Counted from the first letter of the stretch, positions 23,915 through 32,034 are shown. The stretch: DNA of 33,678 nt from Prevotella pectinovora (GCF_000834015.1 NZ_JXQI01000029.1:1-33678), one strand, 5' to 3'. Notes: a model not told the origin generated them from the letters alone. Program-made: numbers and translations.

Positions 23915-25087
23915 ATGGCAAGACCAAAGAAACAAGTCAAACTGAAGGAGCCGATTAAGATTCGTCTCAAACCTCTCGCAGATGGCAACAAGAGTATCTA
24001 TCTTGACATCTACTGGAAGGGAGTCAGAAAGTATGAGTATCTGAAACTCTATATCATTCCTGAGGTCAATCCACTCTGCAAGGAGCAGAACAAGGAAACG
24101 ATGGCACTCGCAGAACGTATCAAGGCAGAGCGCATCAAGGCTCTCCATGGTCACGGAGTGCAAGACTGGGAAACCGTCAAGCAGGGTTCACAACTCTTGA
24201 CAGGATGGATCAAGAAGTATTGTGAAGGTGGAGTCAGCACCAAGAAGTCAACCCTCCATTGTCGTGTTGAAATGCTTCACACCGTGGAGAAATATCTTGA
24301 AGAGTCCAATCAGACCTTCATCACCCTTGAAGAGGTCAATGCTGATTTCTGCCGTGGGTATGTGAAGTTCCTTCGCACCTTCCCAAACTCACACTGCAAG
24401 TACATTGAGCCAAGACCTATCAGCCAGAACACGGCAAGCCGTTACCTCGGCATGTTCTCGACTACTCTCAACAATGCTGTCCGTCAAGGTATTATCCGAA
24501 ACAATCCAATGAAGGAACTGGATGCCAAGGAGCGCATTCAGCCAAAGGATGGCAAGAAGGAATACCTTACCATTGAGGAACTTAAAGCCCTCATGGCAAC
24601 CGACAGTTACCGCCCAGAGGTCAAGCAAGCCTTCATCTTTGCTTGTTTCACTGGATTGCGACTCAGTGATATGTACAAACTTGCACCGATTCACATTTTC
24701 AAGACTCCTGACGGCAAGGGCGAGTATATTGACATGGAAATGCAGAAGACGGAGAAGCCTGTCATCATCCCACTCTCTGAAGAGGCAAAGCGTTGGTTAC
24801 CAAAACCAAAGGGAATAACAACTCCCTTCTTTGATATACCAACTACTCAGACCGTCATAGGCAGAGCCCTTCGCAAATGGGCAGAGGCAGCAGGTGTAGA
24901 GAAGCACATCAGTTTCCACTGTTCACGTCACACCTTCGGCACAATGATGCTGACACTTGGCGCAGACCTGTTCACCACAAGCAAGTTGATGGGTCACACC
25001 AACATTCAGACCACTGAAATCTATGCGAAAATCGTAGATAAGAAGAAGGAGGAAGCCATCAACCTCATTGATGGAATGTTCAAGTAA
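23915..25087 (+). CDS. Tyrosine recombinase 1 (site-specific integrase)
   Basis: A 390-aa integrase with an N-terminal arm-binding domain (about 1-75, including NKSIYLDIYWKG), a core-binding SAM-like domain (about 90-210) and a catalytic domain with all expected residues: Arg in TGLRLSDMY, Lys in MQKTEKPVI, His and Arg in FHCSRHTFG, His in LMGHTNIQTT, and the Tyr nucleophile in EIYAK. It is paralogous to recombinase 2, which starts 123 bp downstream. It is probably the recombinase nearest the element end and may act on the repeat at 23600. Confidence 0.92.
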   Translation: MARPKKQVKLKEPIKIRLKPLADGNKSIYLDIYWKGVRKYEYLKLYIIPEVNPLCKEQNKETMALAERIKAERIKALHGHGVQDWETVKQGSQLLTGWIKKYCEGGVSTKKSTLHCRVEMLHTVEKYLEESNQTFITLEEVNADFCRGYVKFLRTFPNSHCKYIEPRPISQNTASRYLGMFSTTLNNAVRQGIIRNNPMKELDAKERIQPKDGKKEYLTIEELKALMATDSYRPEVKQAFIFACFTGLRLSDMYKLAPIHIFKTPDGKGEYIDMEMQKTEKPVIIPLSEEAKRWLPKPKGITTPFFDIPTTQTVIGRALRKWAEAAGVEKHISFHCSRHTFGTMMLTLGADLFTTSKLMGHTNIQTTEIYAKIVDKKKEEAINLIDGMFK

Positions 25088-25092
25088 AGGAT

Positions 25093-25179
25093 GTACTTTG
25101 AAAGTACCCCCCCTTCAAAGAGTTAAGGGAGGTGACTTGAAATCACCCCCTTTGATAAACCAGGGTGGTGTTTCACCCC
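25093..25179 (+). repeat. Three successive stem-loops between recombinases 1 and 2
   Basis: GTACTTTGAAAGTAC (25093-25107), GGTGACTTGAAATCACC (25131-25147) and a GGTG-TTT-CACC hairpin (25167-25177) follow one another. The first two also share a C-rich run with CCCCCTT. The spacing and similarity suggest tandemly diverged units that may attenuate transcription or bind the recombinases. Confidence 0.55.
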
Positions 25180-25210
25180 AGTGGTATAACCAATTATAAC
25201 AATCATTGAT

Positions 25211-26473
25211 ATGACCATCACACTTCGACAAAAAGACCTTGAAAACGACAACAAGAGCCTGTATCTTGACATCTATGAGAATGGCAAGCGCAAGTTTGAG
25301 TTCCTTTCCCTCTACCTAATCCCTGAGATTAACCAAGAGACAAAGGAACGCAACGAGGCTACCTTGAAACGTGCGCAGGAGATTCGTGCCGAGCGCGTCC
25401 TTCATCCCGAGACCATTCCCGAGAAAGGTCACTTGATGGTTGTACCCGACATTCCCAACGATGACTCACCCGAAGTCATTGACTGGATCCAGACTTACAT
25501 GGAGTGGATGGACGGCAATCCCGAATATTCCAAGAGGACTGTCGAGCAGACTCAATACCTTCAAGAACGCATGAAGGAGTTTCTGAAAGCCAAACGCAGA
25601 CCGCACATCACTCTGATGAAGTTCGATAAGACATGGTTCAAGGCATTCTTTCTTTGGCTGAAGAATGACTATGTACCTCAGAAGTATGTGAGAGTCAAGG
25701 CAAAGCCGTTGAGTAATGCCAGTTTGCGGAACATGCAGCAACGCATTGTCGCAGTATTCAACAAGGCAGTCAAGACTGGCAAGTTGAAGGCAAACCCCTT
25801 CTATCAGTTGGAGAAGGAAGACACAATCTCCAAGCCAAAGTCTGGTCACAAGCTGTACCTTACACCCGATGAACTCAAACTCTTCATGGCATCCGAAGAG
25901 ACTAACGGAGTCAGGGAAACCCAGTTGGCATTTGGCTTCGCTTGCCTTACAGGACTACGCATCAGCGACATAAGGGCTTTGCGATGGTCAAACATCATGA
26001 GGAACGAGGTAACGAACACACTTGTAATCGTCCAGAAGAAGACCAAGGAACTCAATGCCGTCCCAATCTGCTCAACCGCAGAAGCATGGATGCCACCCAA
26101 GAAGGATGACAAGGTTTTCCACCTTCCTGCCCATGCCAATGTGGATGCAGCTCTCAAACGAATAGCCAAGAAGGTAGGTATCACGAAGACAATCTCCTTC
26201 CATACCTCCCGACATACCTTTGGCACATTGATCCAAGCGGCTACTGGTGACATCGAGACCACCAAGAAACTCATGGGTCACAAGTCGCTCAAATCAACCG
26301 CAGTCTATGCAGACGTGCTGACTGAGGAAAAGGTCAAGGCTATCTCCAATACCAAGACGGTATTCAGGAGTCGCAAGCCACACACCGAGAACAAGAAGAT
26401 TCCACGAACCAAGCGAACGGCAGCGACCAACACGCACCCTCGCAAGGTCATAGATATACAGGATAACGAATAA
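25211..26473 (+). CDS. Tyrosine recombinase 2 (site-specific integrase)
   Basis: A 420-aa integrase clearly related to recombinase 1: both N-termini share NKS-YLDIY-G-RK-E-L-LY-IPE. The catalytic residues are present: Arg in TGLRISDIRALRW, Lys in VQKKTKELNAV, His and Arg in FHTSRHTFG, His in LMGHKSLKST, and Tyr in AVYAD. The C-terminus has an extra basic tail rich in Lys, Arg and Thr (about 385-415) that could contact DNA. It probably arose by tandem duplication of the same recombinase. Confidence 0.92.
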   Translation: MTITLRQKDLENDNKSLYLDIYENGKRKFEFLSLYLIPEINQETKERNEATLKRAQEIRAERVLHPETIPEKGHLMVVPDIPNDDSPEVIDWIQTYMEWMDGNPEYSKRTVEQTQYLQERMKEFLKAKRRPHITLMKFDKTWFKAFFLWLKNDYVPQKYVRVKAKPLSNASLRNMQQRIVAVFNKAVKTGKLKANPFYQLEKEDTISKPKSGHKLYLTPDELKLFMASEETNGVRETQLAFGFACLTGLRISDIRALRWSNIMRNEVTNTLVIVQKKTKELNAVPICSTAEAWMPPKKDDKVFHLPAHANVDAALKRIAKKVGITKTISFHTSRHTFGTLIQAATGDIETTKKLMGHKSLKSTAVYADVLTEEKVKAISNTKTVFRSRKPHTENKKIPRTKRTAATNTHPRKVIDIQDNE

Positions 26474-26598
26474 CGGCTAACGAGCCGATTCAGGATAACA
26501 ACCAGTTTCATTTCATCAAAAGCAGTGCCCTGATTCAAGGTAGTGGTTTCCGCTACCCTTAGGGGCTTGCTATCTCAAAACCAAGCATTCAGGATAAC
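26459..26598. repeat. CAGGATAAC direct repeats before the excisionase-like gene
   Basis: CAGGATAAC occurs three times in the same direction, at 26459, 26491 and 26590. The last two are extended to ATTCAGGATAAC. They span the end of recombinase 2 and the gap before the HTH gene, a position suited to arm-type or autoregulatory sites. Confidence 0.55.
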
Positions 26599-26621
26599 GT
26601 AAACAACTAAATATCAAGATT

Positions 26622-26942
26622 ATGAATAAGACTATTGACAACGAGACTCTTCTTTTGAAGGTAGAGTCATTTGAGCATCGCATCGAGGTTCTGGAGAACA
26701 CTCTCAGCGCAGCCAAGGAGGTATTGACACTTGAAGAAGCAGCCCTTTTCATGGGTATATCAAAGAGCAGTCTCTACAAGATGACCCATCGTCATGAGCT
26801 TCCTTTCTTCCGTCCAAACGGCAAACTCATCTACTTTGAGAAGGCTGAACTTCTGAAGTGGATGCGTCAGAACCGCAGCATGTCTGAGGCTGAGACCAAG
26901 GAGGCAGCAGCCCAGAAGCTGAATGAACTTGCCAACCACTAA
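26622..26942 (+). CDS. Excisionase-like helix-turn-helix protein, 106 aa
   Basis: A short N-terminal coiled coil (VESFEHRIEVLENTL) is followed by a MerR/excisionase-type HTH_17 domain (about 36-88: LTLEEAALFMGISKSSLYKM, then LPFFRPNGKLIYFEKAELLKWM). Proteins of this type in Bacteroides elements act as directionality factors or bind near integrase genes. Its place between recombinases, next to the CAGGATAAC repeats, supports such a role. Confidence 0.82.
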   Translation: MNKTIDNETLLLKVESFEHRIEVLENTLSAAKEVLTLEEAALFMGISKSSLYKMTHRHELPFFRPNGKLIYFEKAELLKWMRQNRSMSEAETKEAAAQKLNELANH

Positions 26943-26945
26943 TCA

Positions 26946-27269
26946 ATGAGTATTATGAATCAGGATTTCAATCAACAGCAGTACAACGACAAACTGGCTC
27001 AGGTAGCCAGCCTTGCCGTTACCTATGCCAAGGATGGCACAGGCTATCACAGTATGAAGGATGCCTTCAATGAACTGTGCGAGATTTCACATGCCAACAA
27101 GGGCATTGACCAAGAAAACACTATCGGCAGACGAACCCTGCTTGTGCAGAGTGTCTGCATCAAGGCTATCCATGCGCTCACTCCATACCAGAACGAGCGA
27201 CTTGAACAGCAGCTGAAGGACATTGCTTCGGACTATCCCGAGCATCGTCACCTGCATTTCCGCAGATAG
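26946..27269 (+). CDS. Hypothetical protein of the recombinase cluster, 107 aa
   Basis: I recognise no domain. The protein is soluble and helical, beginning MSIMNQDFNQQQYND, with a central AKDGTGYHSMKDAFNELC segment. An internal ATG at 26955 is an alternative start. It begins 3 bp after the HTH gene, which suggests co-expression and perhaps a role in recombination, but that is context only. Confidence 0.6.
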   Translation: MSIMNQDFNQQQYNDKLAQVASLAVTYAKDGTGYHSMKDAFNELCEISHANKGIDQENTIGRRTLLVQSVCIKAIHALTPYQNERLEQQLKDIASDYPEHRHLHFRR

Positions 27270-27306
27270 TTTCTTCTTTCCCTTTTGTCATATCATAGAC
27301 ATATCA

Positions 27307-28557
27307 ATGAGAGTTACCGCTTACATACGTCAGAAAGATACATCGAAGAACGACCTTGACAGCCGTGCTTCGGTGTACTTCCGTGTCCGTGACAAAGGGC
27401 TTGATGTCAAGTGCGCAAGCGAACTTCAGATCAATCCCAATCACTGGAGCCAAGAACGACAGGGCTACAAGAGCCGTGTCAATCTTGTGGATGACGATAC
27501 CAGAAACCTCTTTGACTCACAGGTCAAGGAGATTACAGGTATCATAACCAGGGAATACTATATCGGAGCAAACTCCGACTGGCTAAGACGACTGATATTT
27601 GCCTATCACCACCCCAATGCCTATTGCATGGGCAGTGGCATGGCGGTAAGCAAATCCTTTGTCATCTGGGCAGAGAGGTACCTTCAGAACAAGCATTTCG
27701 GCAAGCATCAGGAGTGCAACACCCGATGCCTGATTGACAAGGTTACTCGTTTTGAGGATGAACACAAACACCCGATGAACATTGACAGCATGACTGCCGA
27801 TGATCTTCGTGTGTTTGCGGATTTCCTGTCTTCTGACTATGACATATCTATGAATACCATCGTCACTAACATGACCTTGATGCGTACCGTCTGCAACTGG
27901 GTACGAAAGCAGGGAGTCACAAACAATGACCCCTTCTTTGGCTATGACATGCCCAAGGCACTCTATGGCACTCCATATTTCCTGACCATTCAGGAGCGTG
28001 ACCAAGTTCTGGATGCAGACCTAACGGATGATGCAGAACTTGCTGAGTATCGTGATATGTTCGTGTTTCAGTGTATGGTCGGATGCCGTCATAGTGATCT
28101 TGTGACCTTCACCCCCAAGAACATTATTGACGGTGTTCTGGAATATATCCCCATCAAGACCAAGGGCAAGTTAGGTGACGTTGTAAGGGTTCCTCTTATC
28201 CCCAAGGCTATGGCTATCCTTGATGGCCATGACCATGGTGATGATGAACCAATCTTCCCCAAGCATTATAACTTCAAGTTCAACGATGCTATCCGTAGAA
28301 TCTTGAAGCGTGCCAAGGTAAATCGTGTTGTCACTGTGATTAACCCTAAGACACGGCTTGAAGAGAAGAAGCCAATCTCAGATGTGGCTACCTCTCATCT
28401 TGCACGAAGGACTTTTATCGGTAATCTTTACCGCATGGTCAAAGACCCTGATTTGGTTGCTTCTATGTCTGGTCATGCCAAAGGCAGCGTTGCTTTTGCC
28501 CGATACCGAGTCATTGATGATGACATGAAGAAATCCCTGGTTGAACTTATCCAGTGA
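27307..28557 (+). CDS. Tyrosine recombinase 3 (site-specific integrase)
   Basis: A 416-aa integrase of a different subgroup from recombinases 1 and 2. The ATG at 27307 is used because the longer frame would overlap the preceding gene. It has an arm-binding N-terminus (SRASVYFRVRDKG, INPNHWS), a core-binding domain and a catalytic domain with Arg in VGCRHSDLV, Lys in TKGKLGDVV, His/Arg in SHLARRTFIG, His in MSGHAKGSV and Tyr in FARYR. All catalytic residues are present. Its gene is separated from recombinase 2 by the HTH and hypothetical genes. Confidence 0.9.
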   Translation: MRVTAYIRQKDTSKNDLDSRASVYFRVRDKGLDVKCASELQINPNHWSQERQGYKSRVNLVDDDTRNLFDSQVKEITGIITREYYIGANSDWLRRLIFAYHHPNAYCMGSGMAVSKSFVIWAERYLQNKHFGKHQECNTRCLIDKVTRFEDEHKHPMNIDSMTADDLRVFADFLSSDYDISMNTIVTNMTLMRTVCNWVRKQGVTNNDPFFGYDMPKALYGTPYFLTIQERDQVLDADLTDDAELAEYRDMFVFQCMVGCRHSDLVTFTPKNIIDGVLEYIPIKTKGKLGDVVRVPLIPKAMAILDGHDHGDDEPIFPKHYNFKFNDAIRRILKRAKVNRVVTVINPKTRLEEKKPISDVATSHLARRTFIGNLYRMVKDPDLVASMSGHAKGSVAFARYRVIDDDMKKSLVELIQ

Positions 28558-28624
28558 TTCTCTTCTTTTTGATGGCATATTCCTTTTCCCTTTATTCGGT
28601 TACATTTCAATAATATCATAGACT

Positions 28625-29452
28625 ATGGACGATAAAAAATTACATCGTTGCTTCACTTTCTCTGAAGAGCAGTTGAAGCATCTTCGAAGCAAGAAGTACA
28701 AGATTGACCGTATGGAATGCTTCATGTCGCTTGTGGATCTTGCCGAGCCAGTTCCAAAACTTGTGCAAATCAGCAAGACCAAGCAAGTAGAAATCTTGGC
28801 AGGTCAAGTTATGGTTGACAATACCCAACTTGCCAAACTCTGGGACAAAGACCGCAAGACGGTTCCAAAGCTGTTGGATGCTATGGAGGCTGTGGGCATT
28901 TTCTCTTCTCAGGAAGTGGAAGATAACCGCATCTACACCCTTCATTGTCTCTCAGGCTGGTATGTTGATGCCAAGTTCGTGTCGAATGCCTTTGCCTTAA
29001 AGCGCAATAACGACAGTACGGCAATCATCCATGCGGAAGTTCCTGCCTCCAAGGTCATCATCACTGAGGATCCTGATGACAAGAAGAAGGACAAGGAAGG
29101 TTCTGCTTCTGCCGATGACAAATCCAATGACTCTGCCGAGGGCAACAATCCTCAGACAACTGGCAATGTGTCGCACCAATCACCACAATCTAATGATAGT
29201 GGCAATGTGGGTAAGTCTGGAGCAGATGGCAACAAGTCACCATCACCTCCTGAAAACAATTCCCCGCAGTCTGCTGACAGCCCTTCTCCCCAAGGTGAAG
29301 CCGATGGCAAGCAGAATGAAGGGAAGCAGCATGAGCAGATACCTTCTCAGCAAGGAGGACAGCAGCCACAACAGCCTAACGGCAATCAAAGACCGCCTTT
29401 CAACGGCTATCAGAAGCCTAACGGCTACTACAACCAGAACGGCAACAAATAG
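28625..29452 (+). CDS. Element protein with winged-helix-like N-terminus and disordered Q/N/P/S-rich tail
   Basis: A 275-aa protein. The N-terminal 125 residues include VEILAGQVMVDNTQLAKLWD and DRKTVPKLLDAMEAVGIF, which look like a winged-helix DNA-binding unit similar to replication initiator or DnaD-like proteins. The remaining roughly 130 residues are low complexity (Asp/Lys, then Ser/Asn/Pro/Gln/Gly), ending in NGY repeats, and are probably disordered. It could be a replication or regulatory protein of the element; neither is proven. Confidence 0.62.
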   Translation: MDDKKLHRCFTFSEEQLKHLRSKKYKIDRMECFMSLVDLAEPVPKLVQISKTKQVEILAGQVMVDNTQLAKLWDKDRKTVPKLLDAMEAVGIFSSQEVEDNRIYTLHCLSGWYVDAKFVSNAFALKRNNDSTAIIHAEVPASKVIITEDPDDKKKDKEGSASADDKSNDSAEGNNPQTTGNVSHQSPQSNDSGNVGKSGADGNKSPSPPENNSPQSADSPSPQGEADGKQNEGKQHEQIPSQQGGQQPQQPNGNQRPPFNGYQKPNGYYNQNGNK

Positions 29453-29740
29453 CCGTCTGAGGACTCAGGAATGCGACCTGCACCGCCAAACCATCCCAAA
29501 GGACGTTTACCGATACAGGACAACACGGCAAGCCGAAACGACTTTCTAAGCCCTGACGGGAACTTAGCAGGTAAAAGGACCGATTTTTAAGAGGTACTTT
29601 TCGAGAAATCCTTTTGTACTACATTATTTGTGACCAAATTTATGCAGTCCTAAAAGTTTCTCGGGCTACTCGCAGGCTCGCAGACCTATGTCCTTCTTTT
29701 TTACTGATTTATATTCATCCCTTTAATCATATTCAAAGAT
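29453..29740 (+). other. 288-bp gene-free stretch before the mobilization genes, candidate oriT region
   Basis: It holds an inverted repeat CGAGAAA (29602-29608) / TTTCTCG (29657-29663), a short CCC-TGAC-GGG hairpin upstream, and a doubled CTCGCAG just after the second arm. Relaxase genes are usually preceded by their oriT, and the position fits. I cannot name the nic site. Confidence 0.4.
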
Positions 29741-30139
29741 ATGGCTAAGAAAAAGAAGATTATCAAGAAGACACCCACAAGGGTGCATTCCTTCCGCTGT
29801 ACCGATAAGGACTGGAAGGAACTGAAAAAACTCGCTAAGGAATGTGGTATGAGCATAGGCAAGTATCTCGTTGAGACTGGCAAGAAGCATCACCCACGTC
29901 AGCGACTCACTCCAGAGGAAAGCAAAGCCCTGAACTCTCTGACTGAGGCACGTACCGACTTGATAAAAGTCCGCAGTAAGTTGCACGATGCTTCACCCGA
30001 GGAAAAGCAGAAGATGTTCAGATCTCCAAAGTTCATGAAGTGGTGGATTGAAGCCGTTGAACGACTCATCAAACACTGGTATAGCATTGAAGACAACCTT
30101 ACTTCTCCTGTACTGACCAAAGTTCAAGAAGACGAATGA
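29741..30139 (+). CDS. Ribbon-helix-helix relaxosome accessory protein (MobA/MobC type)
   Basis: A 132-aa basic protein. The N-terminus KKTPTRVHSFRCTDKDWKEL, followed by AKECGMSIGKYLVETG, is a ribbon-helix-helix DNA-binding pattern typical of mobilization proteins that bind oriT and recruit the relaxase. A helical tail follows. Its stop overlaps the relaxase start (ATGA), so the two are translationally coupled. Confidence 0.8.
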   Translation: MAKKKKIIKKTPTRVHSFRCTDKDWKELKKLAKECGMSIGKYLVETGKKHHPRQRLTPEESKALNSLTEARTDLIKVRSKLHDASPEEKQKMFRSPKFMKWWIEAVERLIKHWYSIEDNLTSPVLTKVQEDE

Positions 30140-31374
30140 TTATACTCGCAAGACCAGTAGCCTATGGCGGCAATGCCGCAAGGTACGCAATGGAGAAGGA
30201 GGATGCAACCGTGGTCAAGGTGAACCACATGCCTGACTATCTCGATGCCACCGAAATCTGGTATCGGATGAAGCATCACTGCCAGTTGCATCAACAGGAC
30301 AGGACTGTTGGGCGAAAGTTGGAACGCTTCATGACCACGTTTGTACTCTCCCCATCCAAGGAAGAGTCAGAGAACTATACCTTGGATGACTGGGCAAACC
30401 TCGCTGATGAAGGATTGGAAGCTTTGGATTCAGTCGGACTTTTACCCAAAGGCTTTAAGGAGAAGGTCAAGACCAATTTCCGCAATTCTATGAGTGTTGC
30501 TGCCTTGCATCGGGATTCCAAGTCTGGAACCCTTCACCTGCATCTTGACTGTTGCCGTGTGGATAATGACGGCAAGACCAACGATGTTCACGATGTTCAC
30601 ATCAGAGCAATAAGGGCTGCGGAAATTATCAACGCAAGGCATGGTTGGGAGCAACCTCAGGAGGTTCGTGAAATGCGCCAACAAGATATAGCGGAGTTTT
30701 GCGAATATACCCTTCAGAAGATGGATAGTTTCGACATTGACCGTTACTTTGATATGCTTCGCATGAGAGGCTATGAGGTCAATCCAAGGTATGACACTAC
30801 TAACTGCAAACTTGTGGGCTACACCATCGGCAAGAATGCCTCAGTGTTCAAGGCTTCTGCCATCGGTCGAAAGTTCATGGTATCACAGCTTGAAGCCACA
30901 TGGAAGAAGATGCATCCTAAGCCTACTCAGGTCAAGATGCGACCTGCTTCACCTTCCGTTTCACCGGCTCGCCCTGCTCGCCATGTTGCTCAGACAACGA
31001 AACCTACCCAGTCCAATTCTAAGCCATTGCCAGTTGCTACCAAGACTGCCTTCAATGTCAATGTTAGCGGTGAAATGAAGAGAATCTATATTCCGAACAC
31101 GGTCAAGGACATCTTCCTCAATGAGGTTCAGGTTCCTGATTCTGATATGACTGCATCAAGAGAGGACATTTCTCATGTAGGTATGCTTCTCTTCCTTGAT
31201 ATGATTGATGCAGCAACAACCGTGTCCGAATCTTGTGGCGGTGGTGGTTCTGCTCCTTCCTCTGGTTGGGGTAAGGATGATGACGAAGACGAGCGTGAGC
31301 GGGCTCGCCGTTGCCTCCAGATGGCTCATGCCATGTGCAAGCCACCGCAGAAAAGACGTTCATTCCACCGTTAG
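30136..31374 (+). CDS. Relaxase/mobilization nuclease (MobB-type)
   Basis: A 412-aa relaxase that would nick and covalently bind the transferred strand at oriT. The metal-binding histidines are in TLHLHLDCCRVDNDGK (His134, His136), with an upstream conserved His in AALHRDSKSG. Candidate catalytic tyrosines are in the N-terminal VAYGGNAARYAMEK segment. The C-terminal third is a Ser/Pro/Lys-rich linker and a short glycine-rich tail, probably for coupling-protein interactions. It is co-translated with the RHH protein. The exact MOB class cannot be fixed by eye. Confidence 0.85.
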   Translation: MIILARPVAYGGNAARYAMEKEDATVVKVNHMPDYLDATEIWYRMKHHCQLHQQDRTVGRKLERFMTTFVLSPSKEESENYTLDDWANLADEGLEALDSVGLLPKGFKEKVKTNFRNSMSVAALHRDSKSGTLHLHLDCCRVDNDGKTNDVHDVHIRAIRAAEIINARHGWEQPQEVREMRQQDIAEFCEYTLQKMDSFDIDRYFDMLRMRGYEVNPRYDTTNCKLVGYTIGKNASVFKASAIGRKFMVSQLEATWKKMHPKPTQVKMRPASPSVSPARPARHVAQTTKPTQSNSKPLPVATKTAFNVNVSGEMKRIYIPNTVKDIFLNEVQVPDSDMTASREDISHVGMLLFLDMIDAATTVSESCGGGGSAPSSGWGKDDDEDERERARRCLQMAHAMCKPPQKRRSFHR

Positions 31375-31391
31375 ACAAATCCTACATATCA

Positions 31392-32009
31392 ATGAGAAGA
31401 ACAAAACATGTAGAAGAACTCATCGAAGATGACGAGCAGAAGCCTGACTTCGATGACATGATGAACGAAGTCCAGGAAGAGATTGAAGAGCATGATGCCG
31501 AGGATGCTGTTGTCAGTCGTGCGCCTGAACTCAGGCAGTTGAGTGAGAACATTGACAAAGCGACCAACACTTGGATCAATGCAACTCTTCAACTGGAGTC
31601 TGCCATCCGTAAGTACAATTCAGCTCAGACTGCTCTTGGCAATGCCGTTGACACTATCAGTGGTAAGGTTGACACCATCAATACCCACATTGACAATGTT
31701 CTGAAGGATGCCCCAACCAAGTTGAAGGTTTCAGTCAGAGTCGATGATGTTGACTGGAAGAAGATTCAGGACATGTTCGACAAACAACATGAATGGATGA
31801 CCACTCAGATGCAGAAGCATATCCGTGAGGTCAATCAAATGTTTTATGAAGAACGTAGAAGGGTTCAGGAAAGGTACAAGGAGTACGACGGAACCTACCT
31901 CGGACACTATGTGCAGTATTTCTTCTGGTTCTTCTTTGTCCTTGGACTCGTTATTTTCGGCTTGGCTATCTTCCTGATGCTCGACAGTCACTACCACTGG
32001 ACGAAGTAA
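31392..32009 (+). CDS. Coiled-coil, C-terminally membrane-anchored mobilization-linked protein, 205 aa
   Basis: The ATG at 31392 was chosen because it lies just after the relaxase stop and follows the same TATCA sequence that precedes other starts in the module. The protein has an acidic N-terminus, a long coiled-coil region (about 50-170) and one membrane helix near the C-terminus (YFFWFFFVLGLVIFGLAIFL). It resembles the third mobilization protein (MobC-like) of Bacteroides elements and may tether the relaxosome to the membrane. It is the last gene of the operon. Confidence 0.68.
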   Translation: MRRTKHVEELIEDDEQKPDFDDMMNEVQEEIEEHDAEDAVVSRAPELRQLSENIDKATNTWINATLQLESAIRKYNSAQTALGNAVDTISGKVDTINTHIDNVLKDAPTKLKVSVRVDDVDWKKIQDMFDKQHEWMTTQMQKHIREVNQMFYEERRRVQERYKEYDGTYLGHYVQYFFWFFFVLGLVIFGLAIFLMLDSHYHWTK

Positions 32010-32024
32010 TCTAATGTTTATACC

Positions 32025-32034
32025 CTCCAAAATC
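32025..32034. repeat. Right direct repeat, candidate att core
   Basis: CCTCCAAAAT, identical to 23600-23609. It lies 16 bp after the last mobilization gene and overlaps the start of a terminator stem. Confidence 0.5.

Larger units (their letters stand above)
23600..32034 (+). mobile_element. Putative 8.4-kb mobilizable element with three tyrosine recombinases
   Basis: The segment is bounded by identical 10-bp direct repeats CCTCCAAAAT (23600-23609 and 32025-32034). The left copy falls exactly where DUF4134 homology ends. Inside, all genes point rightward: two paralogous tyrosine recombinases, an excisionase-like HTH protein, a small protein, a third tyrosine recombinase, a winged-helix-like protein, an RHH relaxosome protein, a relaxase and a coiled-coil membrane protein. 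It has no transfer apparatus of its own, so it would need a helper conjugative element. The right flank does not contain the missing DUF4134 end, so the repeats may not be a simple att pair and the limits are provisional. Confidence 0.55.

Noticed and set aside
27223..27306. Longer N-terminus for tyrosine recombinase 3
   Set aside because: It overlaps the preceding 107-aa gene, and the usual arm-binding N-terminus begins with the ATG at 27307.
29031..29549. Overlapping 172-aa frame inside the Q/N-rich gene
   Set aside because: It is the +1 shadow of a low-complexity coding region, with no domain and an odd Arg/Ser/Thr-rich composition.
31311..31391. Longer frame for the coiled-coil mobilization protein
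   Set aside because: It lies inside the relaxase gene; the ATG at 31392 just after the relaxase stop fits better.
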